From: Bacilli bacterium
GTDB taxonomy: Bacteria > Bacillota_I > Bacilli_A > RF39 > UBA660
Length of the DNA: 64,000 bases
Reading direction: 5' to 3'
Assembly (NCBI GenBank): GCA_017541325.1
Contig: JAFXZI010000014.1
Location: forward strand, 1-64,000
Shown: positions 44,702-53,040 of the stretch, one piece after another
Layout: every line of letters begins with the position of its first letter
Numbering within the stretch: the stretch's first letter is position 1
The notes under the pieces: generated by a model
Told to the model about the DNA's origin: nothing
Seen by the model: the letters and a program-made list of their open reading frames with translations, nothing else
Database searches by the model: none
Made by a program: the position numbers and the translations under genes

Positions 44702-46045
44702 TTATCTATTAAATTCTTCTAATAATCTAGTTGGTACTTGTTTTTCTTGAACTGTTTTAACATCTCTTTTTGAGAATAAGTATTTTTCTTTTTTATTATC
44801 TCTCTTAAATATATAAACTACTTTACTATATGTTGGTGTTCCTCCTGCTTCTCTTGGAGTAACTGTATAAGAATTAAGTACTAATTGAGAACCATTTAAA
44901 ACAACAGAATCAAGTTTATGATATTTACCTTCTGTTGTAGGAATTGTTGAATCTACACATCCTACTTTGTTATAGATTATATATGCATCAACTTTTGAAT
45001 CATAATGTATTCTTTTACAATTATGAACATCGATAGATATATTATCATAAGGAATATCTTCACTATAATACTTATCATATTTTTCTTTTACTTTTTTAGC
45101 ATCTAATGCATATACATTACGACTTCCTAATAATTCATTTAATTCTTCTTGTGTATTTGTAATATTTTTATCTTTATCTAAAGTTAGTGCATCTCCCTCA
45201 ACATAACCACATACTCCACCTTTAGAGTCAACCATCTCTTCTACATCAGAACATTTTATTTTATAATAATCACCACTATTAAATGTTCTAATTACATTAT
45301 TAAGTCTAGTTTTTAAATCATTAGTAATACTTATCATTTCATTTCCAGATTCATCAAATTGGGCAATTTCTGTCCAATAATATTCACCATAGTCTTCTTT
45401 AAATTGCATCCATAAATCTTCTATTTCTTCTTTAGTAATACCTCCTGGTATTTCTACTTTACTAACATCTTTTTCTACTATTTTCTTTCTATTTTCTAAT
45501 TTTTGTTTTTCTTCGGCATTTACAACACCATATTCTTTAGTATCTTTTACTTCAGGTTCTTCTTTCTTCTTTGGTTCTGTTTTCTTACCACTAGTAAGTA
45601 GTAAAATAAAACATACAATTAAAAGTATAATAAAGAAAACTACTCCCGCTATAATTGCAATAAGTTTTATATTTACTTTTTTCTTTGCGACAGGTTCTTT
45701 AAATTCTACATATCGATCTGAATATTGATTTGAATTTACCGTATTCATAATATTAGTATTACCATTTAAATTGCTACCATTCATGTTTCTAAAATTATTA
45801 CCATTAACATTAGTTGTATTCATATTATTTGAATTACCAATATTATTCATAAATTCTGGATTATTCATAATATTTGTATTATTAATATTATTTCTATCCA
45901 TCTCTTTCATAGCATTTAAAGTACTATTAACACTATCCATTGGATTATTCATAACATTTTGATTGTTCATATTATCTGGATTATTCATATTATCCATACC
46001 ATTCATGTTATTAGTATTATTCATTCCATTCATATCGTTATCCAT
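44702..46045 (-). CDS. Asn/Met-rich single-pass membrane protein, unknown
   Basis: 447 residues, not recognised. Residues 1-110 are a low-complexity Asn/Met tract ('MNNTNNMNGMDNMNNPDNMN' style). A Lys-rich patch and one membrane helix (about 127-152) follow, then a Lys/Glu-rich spacer and an extracellular domain of about 270 residues with several Cys ('KIKCSDVEEM', 'GGVCGYV', 'VHNCKRIH', 'VGCVDS'). Topology is N-in by charge. It is preceded by a gene with a similar overall plan at 46079-47068, perhaps a diverged relative. AGGAGG lies before the ATG. Confidence 0.65.
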   Translation of the reverse strand: MDNDMNGMNNTNNMNGMDNMNNPDNMNNQNVMNNPMDSVNSTLNAMKEMDRNNINNTNIMNNPEFMNNIGNSNNMNTTNVNGNNFRNMNGSNLNGNTNIMNTVNSNQYSDRYVEFKEPVAKKKVNIKLIAIIAGVVFFIILLIVCFILLLTSGKKTEPKKKEEPEVKDTKEYGVVNAEEKQKLENRKKIVEKDVSKVEIPGGITKEEIEDLWMQFKEDYGEYYWTEIAQFDESGNEMISITNDLKTRLNNVIRTFNSGDYYKIKCSDVEEMVDSKGGVCGYVEGDALTLDKDKNITNTQEELNELLGSRNVYALDAKKVKEKYDKYYSEDIPYDNISIDVHNCKRIHYDSKVDAYIIYNKVGCVDSTIPTTEGKYHKLDSVVLNGSQLVLNSYTVTPREAGGTPTYSKVVYIFKRDNKKEKYLFSKRDVKTVQEKQVPTRLLEEFNR

Positions 46046-46078
46046 AAATACCTCCTACTTTGCTTTTAATATTATTTA

Positions 46079-47068
46079 TTAATCATAATAAATACCCGCA
46101 GTTTTAAAATAATATTTTCCATCTTTATATGCAAATATATATTTTATTTGTGTTGGAAATTCATCAAGATATGCTCCTTTTTTAGTATCAGGAGCTTTAC
46201 AATTTCCATATTTATTTGTTTCAGAATTATATTCTTTTACATAATAATTAGTAGTTATTGTAAGTAAATTATACTCTTGTTTAATATTATCAATTGAATC
46301 ATCGCACATATCATAACCGCCAAGTACCAACGTTAAATCTGGTGGTTGATAGTGATTTGCTTCATAAAACAATTTTTTATCCTTGTTATATAGTACACCA
46401 TATATACCAAATTCTTTCACTTCATCATTTAGTTTTTCATCAAACATTTTTAAATATTGCTTTTCAACATTTTCAAGCGTTGCATATCTAGTTTTAGTAT
46501 CTATTTTATACTTACAAGGGCCTCCCCATTCACAATTAGTAACAGATAAATCTGATTCATAACATGAACTCATATGTTGTGCAAGTCCATCTTTATTTAA
46601 TTGTTCTAAATCCTTACAAGCCATTAAATCTTTTTCAAAACTATTTCTAACAGCATATTCAAGTTTTAATGCTTCTAAATCAGTTTTATCTCCCAAACCA
46701 ACTTCTTCAACTAATACATGTAGATAATGATCATAATTCTTAATTCTATATAATTCAAATAATTCTTTAACTTCTTTACTATCCTTAGTTAGTTTTGGTT
46801 GTTGAACAGTTTTATCAATCCAATCTTCTATTTTTATTTTTTTATTATCATTAGATTCTTTTACTGTTTTTTCTTCTGTCTTTTTGTTGTCTTTTGAAGA
46901 GTTGTCTGCTGTTTGAGTATCTTTTTTTTCTACTTTAACAGTATCTTTATTAGAATTCTCTTTTGATTTAGTATTGTTATACGATGTCTTATTATTTATT
47001 GTAGTTCCACAAATAATTGAAACAACACCAATTAAAATTATAACAATTCCAATTATGCGTTTCATCAT
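46079..47068 (-). CDS. Single-pass extracellular protein, unknown
   Basis: 329 residues, not recognised. An N-terminal hydrophobic segment (about 4-22) is a signal or anchor; 'SIICGTT' near 20 might be a weak lipobox. A low-complexity Lys/Asn/Asp linker (to about 80) precedes an extracellular domain with Cys in 'SSCYESD', 'NCEWGGPCKYK', 'YDMCDD' and 'GNCKAP', probably disulphide-bonded. Its end ('IKYIFAYKDGKYYFKTAGI') resembles the end of the next gene's product ('KVVYIFKRDNKKEKYLFSKR'). GGGTG precedes the start. Confidence 0.65.
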   Translation of the reverse strand: MMKRIIGIVIILIGVVSIICGTTINNKTSYNNTKSKENSNKDTVKVEKKDTQTADNSSKDNKKTEEKTVKESNDNKKIKIEDWIDKTVQQPKLTKDSKEVKELFELYRIKNYDHYLHVLVEEVGLGDKTDLEALKLEYAVRNSFEKDLMACKDLEQLNKDGLAQHMSSCYESDLSVTNCEWGGPCKYKIDTKTRYATLENVEKQYLKMFDEKLNDEVKEFGIYGVLYNKDKKLFYEANHYQPPDLTLVLGGYDMCDDSIDNIKQEYNLLTITTNYYVKEYNSETNKYGNCKAPDTKKGAYLDEFPTQIKYIFAYKDGKYYFKTAGIYYD

Positions 47069-47100
47069 ATCACCCTATAATAATCATATCAAAAAATCAA

Positions 47101-47132
47101 AAAAAGAGATAAATTTTTATTATCTCTTTTTA
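47101..47132 (-). terminator. Terminator overlapping glyS stop
   Basis: Hairpin AAAAGAGATAA/TTATCTCTTTT followed on the minus strand by T7. It overlaps the TAA at 47130. Confidence 0.85.
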
Positions 47133-48503
47133 GAAGTTTACTTTTTCCTTTACATAGTCTATTACTTCATCTATAGAAAGAGTTATTTGTTCCATTGTAT
47201 CTCTATCTCTAACTGTTACAGTACCATTATTTAAAGTATTATCATCTATAGTTACTGCAAAAGGAGTACCAACTATATCTGATCTATGATATCTTTTACC
47301 AATGTTTCCAGCTTCATCATAATCACACATAAAATGTTTAGATAGTTTTTCATATATCTCTTTAGCTTTTTCAGAATGATATTTTTTAATTAAAGGAAGA
47401 ACTGTTACTTTATATGGTGCAAGGAATGGATGAAATTTCATATATTCTCTTGTTCCTTCTTCTGTTTCTTCTTCAGTATAACTATTAAATAGTAAAGCAA
47501 GACAAGTTCTATCAAGTCCATAAGTAGATTCAATAATAAATGGAATAAACTTCTCATTAGTTTCAGGATCTAAATATTCTTGAGATATACCACTATACTC
47601 TTGATGTCTAGATAAATCAAAGTTAGTACGATTATGAGTACCATTTACTTCACCCCATCCAAATGGAAACTTATATTCTATATCACATGCACTTTTTGCA
47701 TAATGAGCTAGTTTTTCATGATCATGAAATCTCAAATCTTCTTCTGGAATACCTAAATCCATATAGAACTTTTTACCATATTCTTTAAAGAAATCATATA
47801 ATTTCATATCTTCTCCTTCTTTACAGAAAGTTTGATATTCCATTTGTTCAAATTCTATAGTTCTAAAAGTAAAGTTTCCTGGAGTTATTTCATTTCTAAA
47901 TGCTTTACCAATTTGTCCAATACTAAATGGTAGTTTAGTTCTCATACTACGAAGTACATTTAAGAAATTAACATATTCTCCTTGAGCATTTTCTGGTCTT
48001 AAATAAACAACTGATTTAGAATCTTGTACAACTCCTCTATGAGTTTCAAACATTAACTTAAATTGTCTTATATCAGTAAAATCACTTTTACCACATACAG
48101 GACATGGTACTTTATTATCTTTTATATATTTTTGTGCTTCTTCATTAGTTAATTTATCTCCTAGACTACTATTAGTATAATCATTTAATAGATTATCTAC
48201 TCTAAATCTATTTTTACAATGCTTACAATCCATTAATGGATCAGCAAAAGAATCAACATGTCCGCTAGCTTCCCATACTCTAGGATGCATTAATATATCT
48301 GCATCAAGTTCATATGCATTAGGTCTTTCTTGAATAAATCTTTTTCTCCAAGCATCTTTAATATTATTTTTAAATCTACTACCTAAAGGACCATAATCCC
48401 AAGTATTGGCAAGTCCTCCATAGATTTCACTACCTTGAAAAATGAATCCATATTGTTTACAAAAATTAACCATTTTTTCCATATTCATATTATTACTACT
48501 CAT
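47130..48503 (-). CDS. glyS: Glycyl-tRNA synthetase, single-chain type
   Basis: Class II GlyRS of the homodimeric (eukaryote/archaea/Firmicute) type, 457 residues; it charges tRNA-Gly. 'GFIFQGSEIYGGLANTWDYG' starts the catalytic core. Motif 2 is around 'GKAFRNEITPGNFTFRTIEF'. 'STYGLDRTCLALLF' is motif 3. Cys pairs 'CKHC' and 'CPVCGK' near 85-125 suggest a zinc site in the insertion. The anticodon-binding domain occupies about 350-457. AGGAGG lies before the ATG. It is controlled by a short T-box leader just upstream. Confidence 0.96.
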   Translation of the reverse strand: MSSNNMNMEKMVNFCKQYGFIFQGSEIYGGLANTWDYGPLGSRFKNNIKDAWRKRFIQERPNAYELDADILMHPRVWEASGHVDSFADPLMDCKHCKNRFRVDNLLNDYTNSSLGDKLTNEEAQKYIKDNKVPCPVCGKSDFTDIRQFKLMFETHRGVVQDSKSVVYLRPENAQGEYVNFLNVLRSMRTKLPFSIGQIGKAFRNEITPGNFTFRTIEFEQMEYQTFCKEGEDMKLYDFFKEYGKKFYMDLGIPEEDLRFHDHEKLAHYAKSACDIEYKFPFGWGEVNGTHNRTNFDLSRHQEYSGISQEYLDPETNEKFIPFIIESTYGLDRTCLALLFNSYTEEETEEGTREYMKFHPFLAPYKVTVLPLIKKYHSEKAKEIYEKLSKHFMCDYDEAGNIGKRYHRSDIVGTPFAVTIDDNTLNNGTVTVRDRDTMEQITLSIDEVIDYVKEKVNF

Positions 48504-48514
48504 AATATCCTCCT

Positions 48515-48640
48515 AAAAACAAAAACTTCTAGAATTTGTAAGGACGATTTATCGCGGTTCCACCTTACTTATTCTAGAAGAATCTCTCTTTGTATATAGC
48601 TCTGGGATTCCACCCCGTCATCGCTTCAATAACTAAAGTT
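48515..48640 (-). promoter_or_regulatory. Short T-box leader of glyS
   Basis: The T-box core GGTGGAACCGCG (complement 48553-48564) lies inside a large terminator hairpin, CTTCTAGAAT/ATTCTAGAAG (48526-48580), followed by TTTTTGTTTTT. Upstream there are only about 60 nt: AGCGATGA, then a small hairpin GGGGT-GGA-ATCCC (complement 48604-48616). A normal Stem I of about 100 nt, with a specifier loop on its 3' side, does not fit before the upstream gene's stop at 48669. GGA in the small loop could be the glycine specifier; this is speculative. Confidence 0.8.
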
Positions 48641-48668
48641 TAATACTTTTTTTTATTTTTGTAAAGAA

Positions 48669-50723
48669 TTAGTGATCAACTACTTCGATATTACCGGCTT
48701 GATGTTCAATTGTTCCTGTTTTAAATTTTTGATTTGCAATTTGAGCACCTGTAAATGAAGTCCAGTTCCACTCTTTTCCAGTATTATTAATGATTTTAAC
48801 TAAATAAGGGTCATTTGTTGCTGTTTTTGCAAAAATACCATTATTCATACTAGTAACATATTTTGGAATAGATACAGTACCATATGTTCTCCAAGTATAT
48901 GTACCTGATAATTTAGTTATTTTAGTCCCGTCAGGGGCAGTTTCTGGAATTACAAGAGTTCCTGTTGTTCCTGGATTAGGTCCAACGAAATCTGATATTT
49001 CATTGTATAAAATAGTACCATTTGTAACTTTAAACATAAATCCGTTATGAATATATTCACTATTATTTGTAATAACGTTATGATAAAAAGTATTAGTATC
49101 AATTGTTAAATTTGGTACATCTGATATAGGAGGCAAGTTTAATGTTTTAATATTACAACTTAAGAATGCTGCTCCTGAAATTTTTGTTAATGTTACCCCT
49201 TCTTTTTTTGCTGGTATAGTTAAAGCATAATTAGCAACTCTTCCTCCACCATAACTAACAATAGTTGTATAATCCCATTTTCCCTTTCCAGGATTATCTG
49301 GATCGGCTATTCTTTTATAGAAAATACCATCTATTCCATCCATTTTATTTTGAACAAATGCTCCTCCTCCAATTGATGTAACAGTATCAGGAATATCAAT
49401 AGATGATAATTGATTTCCTCTAAATGCAGTTGAACCAATTGTTTTTAAATTTGCAGGTAATTTAACACTTGTTAAACTATTACTATAAAAAGCAGAACTA
49501 TTAATTGTTTCTACTGAATCTGGAATAGTAACAGATCCTTTTAATCCAGCACTTTGGAAAGCACTACTATCTATAGTTTTTAATTGATATCCGTTTTTCC
49601 ATTCAGGAATTACTATATTTTCTCTTGTTTCTCCACCATAACCTACAATTGTAGTAAAGTCTTTTGATCCATTAGACTTTGTTTTATAAATAAATGCATT
49701 AGCATCAGTAAAATTATTGTTTGAGAATGCTGCTCCACCGATTGTTGCATTACTATTTATATCGATATCTGATAAACAGTTACCTTGGAACGCATATGAT
49801 CCAATACTCTTTAATGAAGCCGGAAGAGTTACATTACAAATCTTATTACTTGCAAATCCATATGAACCTATTTTTTCTAGTCCTTCAGGAAGAATTAATT
49901 GTTGAATTTTTGAATTATAAAAACCAAAATCTTCAATTGTTTTAACTGACTTAGATAGTTTTACGCTTTTTAAATTATTTCCTTGGAATGCTGCATATCC
50001 AATTGTAACAATTCCATCATATGAACGAACACTTGTTATTCCTTTACCTTTAAACGCCCTATTTCCTATTCGTGTTACTTTTAAATTACCTATTTTAGAA
50101 GGTATATCAACATCTAATCCACAACTAGTATTATAGTTAGTTATTGTTATTGTCTCATCTTCATTTTCTTCCCACTCATAACAATCTTGTCCTTGTTCTA
50201 AGGTTATATTTACTGTAGGTTCTGTTTTTTCTTTATTTCCTTCTTCATCGACAATAACTATATTATCTCTTCCACCTATTGGGAAAGAATTATTAATAGT
50301 TTTATCATCAGTTACATAAATTTTACCAATTGATAAATCTTTTTCTGCAGTTAAATCAATCTTATGTCCTGTTTCATCTACACTTACCCAGTAATATTTA
50401 AATTCTTTTTTATTATTAATTACTACTACTACATAAGCCTCAACCCATTTTCCATAAGGACTATCTTTAACAGCACCATTATCTGTTTCTAGATTCTCTA
50501 TATTATAATAATATGTAGTATTAGTATCTCTTGCTATTAAATCATTTTTAGAAAGCATATTTGCACATATTTGAATGTACTCTCTAGCAGTATTAATATA
50601 TAGTTTTCTTTTACTCTTGTCTATATAGTTTGATATTCCAAGAATTGCAATCATTCCCATTATACCTAATAATACAACTACTGCAATTATTTCTATTAAA
50701 GTAAATCCTTTTTGATTTTTCAT
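48669..50723 (-). CDS. Pseudopilin-like protein with BspA-type leucine-rich repeats
   Basis: About 684 residues. The N-terminus 'MKNQKGFTLIEIIAVVVLLG' is a type IV prepilin/pseudopilin signal, with cleavage after Gly and Glu at +5 of the mature helix. Residues about 20-150 resemble a pilin-like head. From about 190 to 600 there are many BspA-type (LRR_5) repeats, recognisable as 'GxxAFxxN.L..V.LP.S..TI', for example 'IGSYGFASNKICNVTLPASL'. Such repeats bind host or bacterial surfaces. AGGTG precedes the ATG at 50723. No matching GspE/PilB-type ATPase other than Tad is in the window. Confidence 0.82.
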   Translation of the reverse strand: MKNQKGFTLIEIIAVVVLLGIMGMIAILGISNYIDKSKRKLYINTAREYIQICANMLSKNDLIARDTNTTYYYNIENLETDNGAVKDSPYGKWVEAYVVVVINNKKEFKYYWVSVDETGHKIDLTAEKDLSIGKIYVTDDKTINNSFPIGGRDNIVIVDEEGNKEKTEPTVNITLEQGQDCYEWEENEDETITITNYNTSCGLDVDIPSKIGNLKVTRIGNRAFKGKGITSVRSYDGIVTIGYAAFQGNNLKSVKLSKSVKTIEDFGFYNSKIQQLILPEGLEKIGSYGFASNKICNVTLPASLKSIGSYAFQGNCLSDIDINSNATIGGAAFSNNNFTDANAFIYKTKSNGSKDFTTIVGYGGETRENIVIPEWKNGYQLKTIDSSAFQSAGLKGSVTIPDSVETINSSAFYSNSLTSVKLPANLKTIGSTAFRGNQLSSIDIPDTVTSIGGGAFVQNKMDGIDGIFYKRIADPDNPGKGKWDYTTIVSYGGGRVANYALTIPAKKEGVTLTKISGAAFLSCNIKTLNLPPISDVPNLTIDTNTFYHNVITNNSEYIHNGFMFKVTNGTILYNEISDFVGPNPGTTGTLVIPETAPDGTKITKLSGTYTWRTYGTVSIPKYVTSMNNGIFAKTATNDPYLVKIINNTGKEWNWTSFTGAQIANQKFKTGTIEHQAGNIEVVDH

Positions 50724-50759
50724 AATATTCACCTACTTTAATAATAACATTTTGTATAG

Positions 50760-50789
50760 TAAAAAAGAGATATTTTTATTGTCTCTTTT
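50760..50789 (-). terminator. Terminator after YitT-family gene
   Basis: Hairpin AAAAGAGA/TCTCTTTT with T6 on the minus-strand 3' side, about 25 bp past the stop at 50814. Confidence 0.78.
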
Positions 50790-50813
50790 ATCTATTTTAC
50801 TTAAAAATGTAAA

Positions 50814-51701
50814 TTATTTAGTTATTTTTCTCTTTTTCTTTAAAGTATTCTTAGCTTTTGTAGATTTAATATGATTTCCAATAATCTCAGATATATCAGA
50901 AACAGTTACAAATGCACTATTATCTTCATCATTTATAATTCGTCTAAGTTCTGGAAGTTCTAGTCTTGTTAAAACTACATAAATAATATCTTTTTTACCA
51001 CTTATTAATCCAGAACCTTTCATAATAGTACAAGTTCTTCCAAGTCTTTCATAGATTAGATTAGATATTTTATCAGAATGATCTGTAATTATCATTATTT
51101 CTTTAGCTTGAGTTAATCCTTCACTTACAAAGTCTATTACTTTAAAAGTAATTACATATGTAAGAAGTGAATATAAAGCTCTATCTATCCCAAAAATAAA
51201 TCCAGCAGTTCCAAATATAATCATATTAAATAGTAATACTATTTGCCCTACTGAAAAAGAAGTATTTTTACTAATTACAATAGCAACTGATTCAGTACCA
51301 TCTACACATCCACCAGAACGAATTACAAGTCCAACACCAATTCCAAGTAAAGCTCCTCCATAAACAAGTCCTAAAAGAGGATCTCCTGTAAGAGCTGGAC
51401 TAGATGCGAACATTTCAAGTAGTAGTGAAAATAAAGCAATACTATATAATGCTTTTAATAAGAATTGTTTTCCTAAATTTTTATATCCAACATAAATAAA
51501 TGGAATATTAATAAGAAATACAAGTAAACCTAAATTAATTTTAGATAGTTTATGAATAATGATAGAAATACCAGCTACTCCTCCATCTAAAATAGAATTA
51601 GGTATTAAGAACTCTTGTAGAGCAAAAGCTGCTAATAAAGAACCTAAAGTCATTCCTAAAAAATCGATAAATAGTTTTATTTCTTTACTTTTGTATTTCA
51701 T
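50814..51701 (-). CDS. YitT family membrane protein
   Basis: 295 residues. About five or six membrane helices occupy 1-185, with 'NSILDGGVAGISIIIHKLS' near 35 and 'GGCVDGTESVAIVIS' near 130, followed by a cytoplasmic DUF2179 domain (about 195-270, 'KEIMIITDHSDKISNLI'). YitT proteins are widespread in Bacilli and of unknown transport function. AGGTGATGG lies before the ATG, and an extended -10 box (TGATATAAT, 51719-51727) shortly upstream suggests its own promoter. Confidence 0.88.
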   Translation of the reverse strand: MKYKSKEIKLFIDFLGMTLGSLLAAFALQEFLIPNSILDGGVAGISIIIHKLSKINLGLLVFLINIPFIYVGYKNLGKQFLLKALYSIALFSLLLEMFASSPALTGDPLLGLVYGGALLGIGVGLVIRSGGCVDGTESVAIVISKNTSFSVGQIVLLFNMIIFGTAGFIFGIDRALYSLLTYVITFKVIDFVSEGLTQAKEIMIITDHSDKISNLIYERLGRTCTIMKGSGLISGKKDIIYVVLTRLELPELRRIINDEDNSAFVTVSDISEIIGNHIKSTKAKNTLKKKRKITK

Positions 51702-51718
51702 ACCATCACCTATTATTA

Positions 51719-51727
51719 ATTATATCA
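51719..51727 (-). promoter_or_regulatory. Extended -10 promoter of YitT-family gene
   Basis: Minus-strand TGATATAAT: TATAAT at 51719-51724, TG just upstream. It lies in the 37-bp gap after prs; the -35 zone overlaps the end of prs. Confidence 0.45.
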
Positions 51728-51738
51728 CAAAATATGCT

Positions 51739-52884
51739 TTATTCACTTTTTTCTCTATTAAATTTTTCTTCTACTAATCTTACTGGTAATGATTTATCTT
51801 TTAATATTGAATCTATAGATTGATCATTATGAATATTATAAATAATTTGTGCAATTAATTTTGAACAATCTGCAATATGTAACCATTTAGCTTTTTTATA
51901 TTCTTCTGGAATATAAGATAAGTTTGTTGTATAAAGTCCATTAAATTTACCAGCATTATAGTATTCTTCAAATTTATCTATTCCTTTTGTAAATAATGCA
52001 TATGTAGTAGCAAGATAAATATATTTAACACCTAATTTATTTAATTCTTCTATTATATCGAACATAGAGTTACCAGAAGAAATCATATCATCAGAAACAA
52101 TTGCTGTATATCCATCTAAATCTTTCATACCACTATAATCATGAGCAATAATTGGATATTTACCATCAACTAAATTATTATAATCTCTTTGTTTATAAAA
52201 GCTTCCTGCTTCACGAGTAATCTTTTTAGAATTAAATGAGTTTAAATAGACATTACGTCTACCAACAGCACCATTATCAGGAGCTACAAAGACTATTTTT
52301 TTTAATCTATTCATACTTAAATCATTAATCATTTTTTCAAGTATTTGATTTGTAGGAAAGAAGTTATCAAATTCCATATTATGAATAGCATGTTCTACTC
52401 CTTGATCATGTGCATCAAAAGTAATAAAACTCTTTACTCTACTCATCATATCTAGTTCATGAAGCATCATACCACAAGCTAGATTTTCTCTTGTATTTCT
52501 TCTATGTTGTCTACCTGCATATAAAAGTGGCATAACTACATTAATACTTTTAGCATGACAATTACATGCTCCTATACCATCTTTTAATTGTTGCATTAAG
52601 TCATTAGGACTCGTATGATTAATAAATCCATGCATTTTGTATTCTAAAGAGTAATTACCAATATCTGTTAACATAAACATATCTTTTCCACGAACAGTTT
52701 CATTTATTTCTACTTTCAAATGCCCATCTTCAAAATAGTTTTGTTTAATCGGAATTAAAAAAGTATTTTTTTCTTTATCAAGATTATACATTTCTAATAA
52801 ATGTTCATCTACTTTTTTCCCTAATTCTTCTGCACTATCAAATACCATTAGTCTTAAATTAATTGTTTCATTTTGTTTCTTCAT
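51739..52884 (-). CDS. prs: Ribose-phosphate pyrophosphokinase (PRPP synthetase)
   Basis: PRPP synthetase homologue, 381 residues, makes PRPP from ribose 5-phosphate and ATP for nucleotide, His and Trp synthesis. The PRPP-binding loop is 'VSDDMISSGNSMFD' near 267. 'LLYAGRQHRRNTRENLACGM' near 125 corresponds to the flexible ATP/ribose-phosphate region. 'FDAHDQGVEHAI' near 160 holds the metal-binding His. It is about 60 residues longer than the usual enzyme and rather diverged. AAGGAG precedes the ATG. A leader peptide plus terminator lies just upstream. Confidence 0.88.
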   Translation of the reverse strand: MKKQNETINLRLMVFDSAEELGKKVDEHLLEMYNLDKEKNTFLIPIKQNYFEDGHLKVEINETVRGKDMFMLTDIGNYSLEYKMHGFINHTSPNDLMQQLKDGIGACNCHAKSINVVMPLLYAGRQHRRNTRENLACGMMLHELDMMSRVKSFITFDAHDQGVEHAIHNMEFDNFFPTNQILEKMINDLSMNRLKKIVFVAPDNGAVGRRNVYLNSFNSKKITREAGSFYKQRDYNNLVDGKYPIIAHDYSGMKDLDGYTAIVSDDMISSGNSMFDIIEELNKLGVKYIYLATTYALFTKGIDKFEEYYNAGKFNGLYTTNLSYIPEEYKKAKWLHIADCSKLIAQIIYNIHNDQSIDSILKDKSLPVRLVEEKFNREKSE

Positions 52885-52903
52885 CTTCTTCTCCTTTTCT
52901 ACA

Positions 52904-53003
52904 TAAAAAAGAGTAAGCTAAAAACTTACTCTTTGTTTATATTTAAATTACTACATAAATTGGATTTGTTAAACATATTACCATCTCCATTTTAAGTATA
53001 TCA
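52904..53003 (-). promoter_or_regulatory. Leader-peptide attenuator of prs
   Basis: An extended -10 box TGATATACT (52995-53003) puts the start near 52988. A 16-codon reading frame follows, then a strong hairpin AAAGAGTAAG/CTTACTCTTT (52908-52934) with T6-7, ending 20 bp before the prs ATG. The frame's stop codon lies within the 5' arm, so a ribosome reaching the stop would block the hairpin. This is the arrangement of translation-coupled attenuators. The signal sensed is unknown. Confidence 0.6.
52926..52976 (-). CDS. Asn-rich leader peptide upstream of prs
   Basis: Sixteen codons, MFNKSNLCSNLNINKE then TAA, with GGAG 8 nt before the ATG. Five of 16 residues are Asn. The stop is in the 5' arm of the prs leader terminator. 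It is probably cis-acting rather than a functional protein. An overlapping frame from an ATG 15 nt earlier encodes another short peptide but has no ribosome site. Confidence 0.5.
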   Translation of the reverse strand: MFNKSNLCSNLNINKE

Positions 53004-53013
53004 TAAGAAATAA

Positions 53014-53040
53014 AAAAAAGAATATTAACTTATTCTTTTT
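53014..53040 (-). terminator. Terminator after flippase gene
   Basis: Hairpin AAAAGAATA/TATTCTTTT with T8 on the minus-strand side, overlapping the stop at 53025. It insulates the prs leader from upstream transcription. Confidence 0.78.

Noticed and set aside
52950-52991. Alternative leader frame starting at the earlier ATG before prs
   Set aside because: It encodes a 15-residue peptide but has no ribosome binding site of its own, and its stop is not within the terminator stem.
52885-53010. Known metabolite riboswitch (for example PRPP or guanidine class) upstream of prs
   Set aside because: The leader is under 90 nt, has no conserved core I recognise, and is better explained by a coding frame plus terminator.
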